Program-made: the position numbers and the translations under genes | NCBI RefSeq assembly: GCF_033100115.1 | Contig: NZ_CP136910.1 | Location: 124,001 to 188,000 of the forward strand | Source of the DNA: Anaerocolumna sp. AGMB13020 | Lineage (GTDB): Bacteria > Bacillota > Clostridia > Lachnospirales > Lachnospiraceae | Length of the DNA: 64,000 bases | Direction: 5' to 3' | The notes under the pieces: model-generated | Databases searched by the model: none | What the model was told of the DNA's origin: nothing | Seen by the model: the letters and a program-made list of their open reading frames with translations, nothing else | In this document: positions 26,458-34,970 of the stretch, in pieces | Layout: the number at the start of each line of letters is the position of its first letter | Position numbering within the stretch: the first letter of the stretch is position 1

Positions 26458-29400
26458 ATGGAAAAGGAATACTTTAAATGGACGAATGCATATGGTTTCA
26501 CAGAAAATGAGAAAAAAATCTTAAACTGGTGGGAAGAGGAGAAGATTTTTCAAAAGTTAAAATCCCAAAATAGTAAAGGGCCTAAATACCGTTTCTTTGA
26601 CGGTCCGATTACTGCAAATAATCCCATGGGAATACATCACGTCTGGGGAAGAACCTTAAAAGATACTTTTCTTCGTTTTAAGGCAATGAATGGGTTTGAG
26701 AGCCATTACCGAAACGGTTTTGATGGTCAGGGGTTATGGGTTGAGGTTGAAGTAGAAAAAGAGCTTAAGTTTGAAGCGAAAAAAGATATCGAAAAGTATG
26801 GTATTGACAACTTTTCACAAAGGTGCATAGAGCGGGTAGAACGCTGTGCAGATATTATAACTGACCAGTCGAAACGCTTAGGTCAATGGATGGATTGGGA
26901 GAATTCCTACTACACCCATAAAGACGAGAATATCACAGGTATCTGGACCTTCTTAAAGACTTGTTCCGATTATGGATGGATAAAGAAGATTCACCGTCCC
27001 ATGCCCTGGTGTCCGCGCTGCGGTACTTCTTTATCGGAACATGAAATGACCGGTTCCTATAAGGAACTTGAACATGAAGCTGTATTTGCAAGGCTTCCGT
27101 TAAAAGAAAAAGAAGCAGATATCCTTGTCTGGACTACGACGCCCTGGACACTGGCTGCCAATACTGCATTGGCAGTGAATAAAGATCTGGATTATGTGCT
27201 TGTTCAGTTAGACGAAGGAAGACCCTTATGGATGGGAAAGAATTATTATAATAAAAAATACTCCTGTGAAGGCAAAAATGAATGTGTCAGAATTCTGGAA
27301 GAAGCAAAAGGTGACGTTCTCAGTGGCTTGCAATATGAGACCTTTTTTCCTGAAATAGAGGTGCAGAAGAATTTACAGCATAAAATCGTATTGTGGGAAG
27401 AAGTCACGGAAGGTGATGGGTGTCAGGTAGTTCATATAGCTCCCGGCTGCGGTGCCGAAGACTATGGGCTGGGGGTGACAGAAGAGCTTCCCAAAATTGT
27501 TCCAATAGATGAAGCAGGCATCTTTTACAACTCCTTTGGTTTTCTTAAGGGAAAAGAAGCAAAAACCGTAAGAGCAGAAGTATTTCAGGAGCTGAAGCTC
27601 AGAGGAAAACTTCATTACACACAGAAGCATAAACACAGTTATCCTGTATGCTGGCGCTGTAAAGAGGAGGTATTATTTCGCCTTGTAGACGAATGGGCAA
27701 TTGATGTAGAAGAAATACGTCCGAAACTTCTTGAGAATACAAGAAAAGTAACCTGGAACCCGCCTTACCAGGAGAAGCGCATGACAGATTGGCTACTTCA
27801 TATGGGGGACTGGTGTATTTCCAGAAGCCGTTATTACGGACTTCCTCTGCCAATCTATGAATGCAGCTGCGGCACTGTTACAGTAATTGGTTCACGAAAG
27901 GAACTGAAGGAGAAAGCGGTTCAGAAAGCTTTGGTGGATGAATTACCCCATCTGCACAGGCCTTGGATTGATGCTATTACCATAAGCTGTCCTCATTGTA
28001 AAAAGGAAGTATCTCGTATAAAACAAGTCGGAGATGTATGGTTGGATGCCGGAATCGTGCCCTTTTCCACTATGAAATATTTTGAAGACAGAGACTATTG
28101 GAAATCCTATTTTCCTGCTGAATGTGTTATTGAGATGAAGGAGCAGATTCGTTTATGGTTTTATTCCATGCTGTTCATGAGTACTGTTCTTACAGGTGAG
28201 CCGCCTTATGAGCAGGTAAGCACATATGGTATGGTGACGGCAGAAGACGGTAGTAAATTCTCCAAAACCGGGTTCATGATACGATTTGATGAAGCAGCAG
28301 CTGCAATCGGTGCAGATGCTTCCCGCTATTTGTTTGCCCAGACACCTATTGCTAATGATGTTCGTTTCGGTTACAATCTTGGGGAAGAGTGTAAACGAAA
28401 ATTGTTAAACTTTTATAATATTGCTGTATTTTTTACTACCTATGCTGAAATCGATCATCCCTTCATAGATTTAAATGCTTTGCAGAACCTGCCATTGGAC
28501 CAATCCGATCAATGGCTGATGTCGACCATATCAACTGTCATCCGGGAGACCGAGAAAAGTTACAGGGAATATAATACCAAGGATGTTTTGCAATTATTTG
28601 AAAAAGCAGTAGAGGATATTTCCAATTTCTATATCCGCATAAACCGGAAAAGATATTGGAAAGAAGGGGAAACGGACGATAAAAAGGCTGCATACACCGT
28701 ACTTTTTTATTGTCTGAAGACTCTTACACAAATTGCTGCACCCATCATCCCTTTTCTTACGGAATATATCTGGCAGTGTGTTATCAGAAAATATTCTGAT
28801 GCAGAAGAATCCGTACATTTAAGCCTGTGGCCGAGAACACAGGAAAAATGGATAACCGAAGGAATGCCGTTACTTTCTATGGTACAGAATACACGGGATC
28901 TTCTAAGTTTATCCTTAAAAATCCGCAATGAAAAGAAACTGAAAGTAAAACAGAAACTGGATTGTGCTTATCTCTGGTTCCAGCAGTTATCTGACCGTCC
29001 GGATTCTTATTTTGAGAATATTTTAAAAACTGAGATGAATGTGAATCGGATTGAATATACAGAATTCCTTACTGATTTCAGGCAGCCCGTCATTAAACTG
29101 AATTTTCGAGAAGCGGGCCAGATACTAAAGGGAGAATTAAATACTGTTAATAATATACTAAAAGAACTTTCGACAGCTCAGACAGATGAAATTGCTCAAA
29201 GGCTGTTAAAAGGAGAAGCTGTAAATCTTCCAGGTATTCGTAAGCCTCTGGAAGCTGGAATCTTTTCAGTGGAGTATACAGACAAAGCTTCACTGGGGGC
29301 TGCGGTCCAAAATAATCTTGGTATTGCTCTGGACATAAATATTACTGAGAGTCTTAAGCAGGAAGGGCTTCTTCGAATGCTTCTAAGACAATGTCAGGTT

Positions 29401-29613
29401 GCAAGGAAAAAGGCAGGTTATAAGGTCAGTGATAAGATTTACTTGAATATAGATTGTAGCAAAGAACTAAAAGACCTTATAATCAAAGAAAGAGCTATGT
29501 TTGAAAGTGAGCTGCTGGCTTTCCTGACTACGGATTTCGAACCTGATTACAGAGAGGATATTTTATTGGAAAAGCATCCCTTTACAATTAATCTTAAACT
29601 GACCAACAATTAA
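26458..29613 (+). CDS. ileS: isoleucyl-tRNA synthetase, type 2, with swapped HIGH motif
   Basis: Class I synthetase of 1051 residues that charges tRNA-Ile. The class signature HIGH is replaced by GIHH at residues 58-61 (NPMGIHHVWGR). The second signature is KFSKT near residue 600. The editing-domain start VWTTTPWTLAANTALAV and two Cys pairs (CPRCG, CWRC with later CPHC) are visible. Type-2 IleRS are mupirocin-resistant, and those with GXHH in place of HXGH are reported to be hyper-resistant. The gene has its own promoter and T-box-like leader, which suits an inducible second IleRS. A terminator follows. Confidence 0.93.
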   Translation: MEKEYFKWTNAYGFTENEKKILNWWEEEKIFQKLKSQNSKGPKYRFFDGPITANNPMGIHHVWGRTLKDTFLRFKAMNGFESHYRNGFDGQGLWVEVEVEKELKFEAKKDIEKYGIDNFSQRCIERVERCADIITDQSKRLGQWMDWENSYYTHKDENITGIWTFLKTCSDYGWIKKIHRPMPWCPRCGTSLSEHEMTGSYKELEHEAVFARLPLKEKEADILVWTTTPWTLAANTALAVNKDLDYVLVQLDEGRPLWMGKNYYNKKYSCEGKNECVRILEEAKGDVLSGLQYETFFPEIEVQKNLQHKIVLWEEVTEGDGCQVVHIAPGCGAEDYGLGVTEELPKIVPIDEAGIFYNSFGFLKGKEAKTVRAEVFQELKLRGKLHYTQKHKHSYPVCWRCKEEVLFRLVDEWAIDVEEIRPKLLENTRKVTWNPPYQEKRMTDWLLHMGDWCISRSRYYGLPLPIYECSCGTVTVIGSRKELKEKAVQKALVDELPHLHRPWIDAITISCPHCKKEVSRIKQVGDVWLDAGIVPFSTMKYFEDRDYWKSYFPAECVIEMKEQIRLWFYSMLFMSTVLTGEPPYEQVSTYGMVTAEDGSKFSKTGFMIRFDEAAAAIGADASRYLFAQTPIANDVRFGYNLGEECKRKLLNFYNIAVFFTTYAEIDHPFIDLNALQNLPLDQSDQWLMSTISTVIRETEKSYREYNTKDVLQLFEKAVEDISNFYIRINRKRYWKEGETDDKKAAYTVLFYCLKTLTQIAAPIIPFLTEYIWQCVIRKYSDAEESVHLSLWPRTQEKWITEGMPLLSMVQNTRDLLSLSLKIRNEKKLKVKQKLDCAYLWFQQLSDRPDSYFENILKTEMNVNRIEYTEFLTDFRQPVIKLNFREAGQILKGELNTVNNILKELSTAQTDEIAQRLLKGEAVNLPGIRKPLEAGIFSVEYTDKASLGAAVQNNLGIALDINITESLKQEGLLRMLLRQCQVARKKAGYKVSDKIYLNIDCSKELKDLIIKERAMFESELLAFLTTDFEPDYREDILLEKHPFTINLKLTNN

Positions 29614-29633
29614 TTTAAACTTCGAAAGACTGC

Positions 29634-29663
29634 TGCCGGATAAGTACAGCTGCTTATCCGGCA
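29634..29663 (+). terminator. hairpin terminator after ileS
   Basis: Perfect 11-bp stem TGCCGGATAAG (29634-29644) and CTTATCCGGCA (29653-29663) with a T-containing tail. Confidence 0.75.
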
Positions 29664-29794
29664 ATTTATAATCGTTAACTTCTATATTGAAAGCTTATTT
29701 TTCTCTAAATCATATAGCTTCTGACCGAAAAAGAGTTATGCAATAAGGGGTAATTATTAAAACATAATTTTGTTACACAAGGGGGACTGCATTT

Positions 29795-30736
29795 ATGACT
29801 ACATCTGATATCTTGTTACAGCTGAATCATTCCTATCCGCTTTACTTTAGGAGTTTGGAGCTGTTAAGTGAAGGTGGTTCCAGAACATTTTGTGCCTGGA
29901 GCGACCATGAGAAATACTTCTTGAAGGTTATACCTTTTGCTTTTTGCGATTCTGCCAAACAATCTACGGATATTTTATTGTATCTGGAGGAAAATAGATT
30001 TCCTTCCCCTTCTGTAATTAAAACAAAGAGTGGGAAGGCATATGTTGAAGGGCAGGACAAAGAGAACATTTTAGTAGTATTTAACTATCTTGAAGGGGAA
30101 GAACCGGAGCCAGATGACAATTTGGAATTGGCAGGCGAGTTGATTGGTAAACTCCATCAACTGATGAGAGCATACAAGGAAGACCTTCCCGAGCATAATA
30201 AAAAATATTTTATTAATCGTTACATAGATTTACTTAAACAGATGAGCTATGATGAAAATAAGCTAAATAAATTCCGTGAATATGGAGAATATCTCTGGAG
30301 CAGGGTGGAAAACCTCCCCCGAGGCTTCTGTCATGGAGATTTATATCCGGGTAATTTATTTAAAACACTGAAAGGAAATTACTATATATTAGACTTTGAT
30401 ACCGCTTCCTATGCTTTTCCCCTATATGATTGTGTACTATTCTGCAATCGAACAAATTATTTTGATTATGAGGAGGAGGGGCTGCTTCGATCTAAGAAAG
30501 CATTTCAATCCTTTTTAAAGGGCTACAGCAGGTATTCTATTCTTAGTACGGAGGAAATAAATGCCTTTAACGATTTACTGGCAATATATCATTATCAGCT
30601 GCAGGCGACCATTCTGGAAATTCATGGCCCAAATTGTGTGGATGAAGAGTTTCTTGACAGACAGCTTGATTGGCTTATGTGCTGGCGTAAGCAGTGCGAG
30701 AAAGAAGAAAAGTGCGTTACAAATAAACAATTATAA
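29795..30736 (+). CDS. APH/CotS-like phosphotransferase-fold protein
   Basis: Protein of 313 residues with FCHGDLYPGNLFK (HGDxxxxN) near residue 183 and the metal motif YILDFDTAS about 20 residues later. An upstream Lys in KYFLKVIPF is the likely ATP-binding residue. The family includes homoserine kinase II, choline kinase, CotS spore-coat proteins and aminoglycoside kinases; nothing local decides among them. Not closely similar to the APH-fold gene at 14423. Confidence 0.82.
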   Translation: MTTSDILLQLNHSYPLYFRSLELLSEGGSRTFCAWSDHEKYFLKVIPFAFCDSAKQSTDILLYLEENRFPSPSVIKTKSGKAYVEGQDKENILVVFNYLEGEEPEPDDNLELAGELIGKLHQLMRAYKEDLPEHNKKYFINRYIDLLKQMSYDENKLNKFREYGEYLWSRVENLPRGFCHGDLYPGNLFKTLKGNYYILDFDTASYAFPLYDCVLFCNRTNYFDYEEEGLLRSKKAFQSFLKGYSRYSILSTEEINAFNDLLAIYHYQLQATILEIHGPNCVDEEFLDRQLDWLMCWRKQCEKEEKCVTNKQL

Positions 30737-30794
30737 TTATATTATACGTTTTTTACTATGGGTTAAGGAATAAAATAAGAAATATTTCAACCGA

Positions 30795-30846
30795 AAGTTT
30801 GTGCTTGCGTACCACAAACTTGGTATGCGCAAAGAGCGTATGCAAG
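30795..30846 (+). promoter_or_regulatory. switch-like 5' UTR with two mutually exclusive stems
   Basis: AAGTTTGTG (30795-30803) pairs perfectly with CACAAACTT (30813-30821). The nine bases between them, CTTGCGTAC (30804-30812), can pair in full, with one G-U, to GTATGCAAG (30838-30846). That segment lies just before the AGAGG ribosome site. The two pairings interleave, so they should exclude each other. Confidence 0.5.
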
Positions 30847-30859
30847 AATAGAGGTTAAA

Positions 30860-31207
30860 ATGGCATATAATGTGGAGTTTTGGGCAGCTTTGGACAACTT
30901 GGTAGAGCAATCGGAAATCATAATAGACCGTCCCAAAGGTACTGTTCATCCAAATTACCCTGACTTCTTGTTTAGGGTAGATTATGGCTATTTAAAAGGA
31001 ACTTCTTCTATGGATGGTAAGGAAATAGATGTCTGGCGTGGAAGTGATCCGGGTGAATATATAGATGCCATTATATGTACGGTAGATTTAACGAAAAGAG
31101 ATTCAGAAATCAAGATACTTATAGGCTGCAATGAGGAAGAAAAAGAAAAAATATATCAGACACACAATTCCTCCAAGTATATGAAAGGTATTATGACACG
31201 TAGATAA
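30860..31207 (+). CDS. short inorganic-pyrophosphatase-like protein
   Basis: A 115-residue cytosolic protein resembling the soluble pyrophosphatase fold: DRPKGTVHPNYPDF, VDYGYLKGTSSMDGKEIDVWRG and a following DAIICTVDLTKRDSEIKILIG strand pair. It is shorter than family I enzymes (about 170-220 residues), and the acidic DGDPxDV signature is weakened to DGKEIDV, so activity on PPi is uncertain. AGAGG precedes the ATG, and its leader holds interleaved inverted repeats. Confidence 0.75.
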   Translation: MAYNVEFWAALDNLVEQSEIIIDRPKGTVHPNYPDFLFRVDYGYLKGTSSMDGKEIDVWRGSDPGEYIDAIICTVDLTKRDSEIKILIGCNEEEKEKIYQTHNSSKYMKGIMTRR

Positions 31208-31254
31208 CCTCCACTCTAAACAGTTAACAGAAATATCAATATCAGGAGCAAAGA

Positions 31255-31303
31255 GGGTTCTTACAGGTCAGCTTGTTATGTGCAGCTGTAAGAAGCCTTT
31301 TTT
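31255..31303 (+). terminator. intrinsic terminator after the pyrophosphatase-like gene
   Basis: GGGTTCTTACAG (31255-31266) pairs with CTGTAAGAAGCC (31286-31297) with one mismatch, followed by six Ts. Confidence 0.85.
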
Positions 31304-31355
31304 ACATATCATTATTCTATGATAAATACCAATTGCTTTCTTAGCAACTCACAAT

Positions 31356-32501
31356 TTAGCTTTTATCTGCTTCCGTATAGATATGTATGGTGTTCTTAAT
31401 TGTCTTAGCTGCATATAATGCCTGGTCTGCGTTAACGATAAGCCTTGCCGAATCCATATGCTTGTAATAACCGGATATTCCAATACTGGCTGTTAGCTTA
31501 ATATTTTCCATATTTTCAAAGCTTACAGACTGAAGGTCTTTGCTGATCTTTTCGCAGGTCTTAACAGTATCTTCCACAGAGGCGTTGGGAAATAAAATAC
31601 AGAATTCGTCGCCACCATAGCGAAAAGGGATTGCATCTGTACAGTTTTTCTTTAAAATACGCCCCATCTGCTGAAGGCATTCATCACCGAATATATGTCC
31701 GAAGGAATCGTTTAAGGTTTTAAAATTATCGATATCAAGCATCACAAAAATACAGTTATTATCAGCGGTTTCAGTATCCATATCTTTTATGGTATCATGC
31801 AAAGCCCTGCGGTTGAAAATACCCGTCAATTCATCCATCTGCAGTTTCTTCTGCAGCTGCTGCCTTTCCAGTTCTTTTTGAATACTGGCTGCATTTTTCT
31901 CCCGTTCAAAACGAATGACAACCATGCTCACAGTAGAAAAGGCAAGCAGTATAAATAAAGAAATCAGGAAATCGACTAACCTGATTGAATCTTCAAAGAT
32001 ATTAACTTTGTCCAAATCCCATGTAATAAATAATTCTGATGTAACCATACCGACCATGCTCAGAGCAGAAGTAATAACAGTAAGACGATAATCTGCATAA
32101 ATAATGGTTAACATAATAGGAAGGGCAAAGATAAAATATAGTGCTGAAAAGGCTACATGAACAGTAAACAACACAAAACATATAACTACAAATAATAATG
32201 AAATGATATAAACCTTATGTACTTGTGAAATCGTCTTTGAATGTATTACAATAAAATTAACCAGGATACATATAAAATTAACGGTAAAAGGTATAAAGAT
32301 GTATTTAATTATAAACATCGTAACCGAAGTGTTTAGATATTCAGAATTACACATAATATATCCCAAAGCTAATTCTATGAAAAAGGAAAAAATAAATAAG
32401 CCAACGGATGTCTTAAAATGAAGTTCCAACCATTTATTGTCAATGCGGTTATATTCTATCTGTATCTCTTTTTCCATTTCACTGATATGTGTTTTATCCA
32501 T
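31356..32501 (-). CDS. membrane diguanylate cyclase (GGDEF)
   Basis: A 381-residue protein: a cytosolic N-terminus, about six to seven transmembrane helices (residues 30-200), a short coiled coil, and a C-terminal GGDEF domain with DELTGIFNRRAL, DIDNFKTLNDSFGH and FRYGGDEFCILF. The active-site GGDEF is intact, so c-di-GMP synthesis is expected. The RxxD inhibitory site is absent (NCTD region instead), so classical product inhibition is unlikely. Start placed at 32501 because AAGGAGC precedes this ATG; the upstream ATG at 32525 has no site. Confidence 0.9.
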   Translation of the reverse strand: MDKTHISEMEKEIQIEYNRIDNKWLELHFKTSVGLFIFSFFIELALGYIMCNSEYLNTSVTMFIIKYIFIPFTVNFICILVNFIVIHSKTISQVHKVYIISLLFVVICFVLFTVHVAFSALYFIFALPIMLTIIYADYRLTVITSALSMVGMVTSELFITWDLDKVNIFEDSIRLVDFLISLFILLAFSTVSMVVIRFEREKNAASIQKELERQQLQKKLQMDELTGIFNRRALHDTIKDMDTETADNNCIFVMLDIDNFKTLNDSFGHIFGDECLQQMGRILKKNCTDAIPFRYGGDEFCILFPNASVEDTVKTCEKISKDLQSVSFENMENIKLTASIGISGYYKHMDSARLIVNADQALYAAKTIKNTIHIYTEADKS

Positions 32502-32681
32502 AATGCTCCTTATGTTAGCTGTCATCTTTTTGATAGCAATTCATACTACTTTTTTGTCATTATAATACCAGAATATGCAAAATAAATCAATTCTTGATGA
32601 CTTGTTATTTTAATAACGAAGTAGATACGAGGGGATTCCTTGTTATGTGAATCTATTATATAAAATAATCGGAAACATAAT

Positions 32682-32789
32682 CAGATAACAGTTCAAATAA
32701 CAGGTTCAGATAACAGGTTCAAATAACAGTTTTAAAACAGATTAAGATAACAATTAAGTTAACAGATCAAAATAACAAAGTCAAAATAA
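32682..32789. repeat. degenerate 12-13 bp tandem repeat
   Basis: About eight loosely conserved units of the type CAGATAACAGGTT / CAAATAACAGTTT run through 32682-32789. They lie in the gap 32502-32959 between the divergent GGDEF and TetR genes. Low-complexity origin is likely. Confidence 0.6.
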
Positions 32790-32876
32790 GATTAAGGCAA
32801 AAAAATTCAAGATAAATTTAAATAAGAATAGTGAATAGATAATCATTAAGTACGTTTAAAATTTTAACCTGTTATC

Positions 32877-32934
32877 TTGACAGTTATAAATGTTTTAGGA
32901 TATAATATGAATGAATTAAATACAATTCATTCAT
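32877..32934 (+). promoter_or_regulatory. promoter and palindromic operator of the TetR gene
   Basis: TTGACA (32877-32882), 18 bases, TATAAT (32901-32906). Immediately downstream is a perfect 11-bp inverted repeat, ATGAATGAATT-N6-AATTCATTCAT (32907-32934), covering the start of transcription. This is the expected place for TetR autorepression. Confidence 0.75.
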
Positions 32935-32959
32935 GTGAATAAACTATGGAGGTACGCTT

Positions 32960-33541
32960 TTGGAAGATAAAAAAACATTGATTTATAACAGTGCAAAAGA
33001 ATTATTCAGTTCAAATGGCTTTAAAGACACAAATATATCTGTGATAACAAAAAAAGCCGGAATGGCAGTTGGGACTTTCTATAATTATTATTCCTCCAAA
33101 GAAAAACTGTTTATGGATATCTTCCTGGAAGAAAATGAAAAACTTAAAAAATCCTGCCTTCAGTCACTGGATCTGAATCAGAATCCAATGATTGTGGTAA
33201 AGCAGATGCTGAAGCTTAATACAGAGGGGATAAGAACAAACCCAATCTTAAGAGAATGGTACAACAGAAGTGTTTTTGAAAAACTTGAGCAGGTATATCG
33301 AGAAGAAAATGGTCTTGATACAGTAGATTTCTTATACGATAGTTTTCTCGAACTGGTAAACCTCTGGCAGGAACAAGGAAAAATGAGAAAAGACATCGAC
33401 AGTAAAATGATAATGATGATCTTTGCAGCGATTACGAACATCGATACACATAAAGAAGAGATTGGGTTTGAATATTTTCCGGAGCTTTTGGAGCATATGA
33501 CGGAACTTATCATGAATAGCCTTATGAACTGCTCCAGCTGA
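32960..33541 (+). CDS. TetR/AcrR family transcriptional regulator
   Basis: A 193-residue regulator with an N-terminal helix-turn-helix: LIYNSAKELFSSNGFKDT, then KKAGMAVGTFYNYYSSKEKLF. The C-terminal ligand domain is variable. The start is TTG at 32960 with GGAGG 7 bases upstream. The same operator half-site (TTCATTC) reappears between this gene and the FMN-binding gene, so it probably represses itself and the downstream redox pair. Confidence 0.9.
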   Translation: MEDKKTLIYNSAKELFSSNGFKDTNISVITKKAGMAVGTFYNYYSSKEKLFMDIFLEENEKLKKSCLQSLDLNQNPMIVVKQMLKLNTEGIRTNPILREWYNRSVFEKLEQVYREENGLDTVDFLYDSFLELVNLWQEQGKMRKDIDSKMIMMIFAAITNIDTHKEEIGFEYFPELLEHMTELIMNSLMNCSS

Positions 33542-33570
33542 TGAAACAGGAGCAGTATTTTTTGAAAAGA

Positions 33571-33600
33571 AATGAACGAATGAAAAAATATTCATTCATT
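33571..33600 (+). promoter_or_regulatory. second TetR operator-like site
   Basis: GAATGAA (33578-33584), 6 bases, TTCATTC (33591-33597), flanked by AATGAA and TTCATT. It shares half-sites with the operator at 32907-32934 and precedes the FMN-binding/flavodoxin genes. Confidence 0.5.
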
Positions 33601-33701
33601 GCCTTTTTTCTTGTTTGGGTGGGAATGAAATTTGCACAGAAGGAATCAAAAAGAGAGGACTTAGAAACGCTTCATGAAATTGAAATAGAAAGGAGATACA
33701 A

Positions 33702-34163
33702 ATGCTAAGTTCAAAAGAAAAGAAAAAGAAATTACGCCTTTGGCATATTATATTAATAATACTGTTAATTCTTGTGTTTGCTGGCTTTACAGCAATATTG
33801 GTTGATGGCAGAGAACGGAATGAACTGGAAACCCTGACCATTGAAAATATAGATTTCACACACCTGAAAGATGGTATTTATGTTGGAGAATATAGCGGAA
33901 CAAAAGGGCATTTCAGAGATGCCACAGTCGAATTGACAATAGAAAATGGTAAAATACAAGACATCAGAGTACTGAAAGGAGCACTGGATAACAAAGGTAA
34001 TCCTGCTAAATTATCAAAAGGTGTTACCATATTAGATTTATTTCATAAGGTAATAAACGCACAATCATTACAGGTGGATGCCATCAGTGGTGCAACACTT
34101 ACATCAAAAGCGCATCTAAAAGCACTGGAAGCGGCATTGAAGAAAGCAAAAGATGAAAAATAA
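33702..34163 (+). CDS. membrane-anchored FMN-binding domain protein
   Basis: A 153-residue protein with one N-terminal transmembrane helix (about residues 10-30) and an extracytoplasmic FMN_bind domain. DGIYVGEYSGTKGHFRDATV opens the domain, and DAISGATLTSKAHLKAL carries the SGAT motif at which FMN is covalently attached in NqrC/RnfG relatives. It likely passes electrons at the membrane together with the flavodoxin encoded immediately downstream. Confidence 0.88.
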   Translation: MLSSKEKKKKLRLWHIILIILLILVFAGFTAILVDGRERNELETLTIENIDFTHLKDGIYVGEYSGTKGHFRDATVELTIENGKIQDIRVLKGALDNKGNPAKLSKGVTILDLFHKVINAQSLQVDAISGATLTSKAHLKALEAALKKAKDEK

Positions 34164-34176
34164 AAAGGAGGCCTTT

Positions 34177-34698
34177 ATGAAAACAATTATTATTTCTTAT
34201 TCTTACACAGGCAATAATGAAGCACTTGCAGAAATGGTTGCCAAGGAATTATCTGTAAAACACTATAAAATAACTACCTCAAAGCCTATGACAATGGTTA
34301 CAATCCTTCTTGATATGATGTTTTCCAGGGTACCTAGAGTTGATCCTCTACCGGCTATCGTTAAAGATTACGATATTGTACTTTTTTTCGGACCAGTTTG
34401 GATGGGGCAGACAGCTTCGCCGCTACGGGCATATTTAAATAATCTAAAGCGCAATTCCAAACCCTATGGTTTTATTTCTATAAGCGGAGGAGCAGATGGT
34501 GGAAATCCGAAACTGGCTCAAGAACTCTTAAAGAGAACCGGCAATCCCCCTGTACTACTTTTAGATCAACATTTATCAGAATTATTACCTGTAAAATCTC
34601 AGGTTACCAGAAAAGAAACATCTTCCTATAAAATCAACGAAGCCGATTTAATGCAACTCACAAAACATACACTGGAAGCTGTCAAAGGAATCCTCTGA
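34177..34698 (+). CDS. flavodoxin
   Basis: A 173-residue flavodoxin-like protein with the phosphate loop SYSYTGNNEALAEM, the second FMN loop GPVWMGQTASPLRAYL, and ISGGADGG. Start placed at 34177, 7 bases after AAGGAGG; the upstream ATG at 34153 lacks a site. It follows the FMN-binding gene in an operon under the probable control of the TetR regulator. Confidence 0.88.
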   Translation: MKTIIISYSYTGNNEALAEMVAKELSVKHYKITTSKPMTMVTILLDMMFSRVPRVDPLPAIVKDYDIVLFFGPVWMGQTASPLRAYLNNLKRNSKPYGFISISGGADGGNPKLAQELLKRTGNPPVLLLDQHLSELLPVKSQVTRKETSSYKINEADLMQLTKHTLEAVKGIL

Positions 34699-34709
34699 TA
34701 AAAAATCCT

Positions 34710-34738
34710 TTGACAATTCATCTCCCAAATGTTAACAT
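34710..34738 (+). promoter_or_regulatory. possible promoter of a structured leader
   Basis: TTGACA (34710-34715), 17 bases, TAACAT (34733-34738). The -35 overlaps the right arm of a 9-bp repeat, GTCAAAGGA (34681-34689) and TCCTTTGAC (34706-34714), that may end the flavodoxin transcript. Confidence 0.45.
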
Positions 34739-34793
34739 AACACAAAATGAAAGGATCTGAAAATATGAATCATTGCTTAAACAATCAAATCAG

Positions 34794-34948
34794 ACGCAGA
34801 TATAGATACCTGCTCGTGTAATTATGCGCTATACGCATAGTTACAGGAGTATTTGTCTTGTATCTATGCGGTTTGGTGAAGTAGAATCATATTTCAGAAA
34901 CTTGAACCGTAATAGAAGGGTTTAGACCCGGTCTATTACGGTTTTTTT
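34794..34948 (+). ncRNA. structured RNA leader with terminator before the argS remnant
   Basis: Outer stem ATAGATAC (34802-34809) and GTATCTAT (34860-34867) encloses a long inner hairpin, TGTAATTATGCG (34817-34828) with CGCATAGTTACA (34834-34845). After a 35-base linker comes a strong terminator, GAACCGTAATAGA (34904-34916) and TCTATTACGGTTT, with a run of seven Ts. The layout is that of an aptamer plus terminator, or a small RNA. I could not match it to a known riboswitch; a decayed T-box(Arg) is possible. Confidence 0.6.
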
Positions 34949-34970
34949 ATTTCAAAGGAGGAGACTTACC

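Noticed and set aside
32682..32789. CRISPR array
   Set aside because: Repeat units are only 12-13 bases, degenerate and without spacers.
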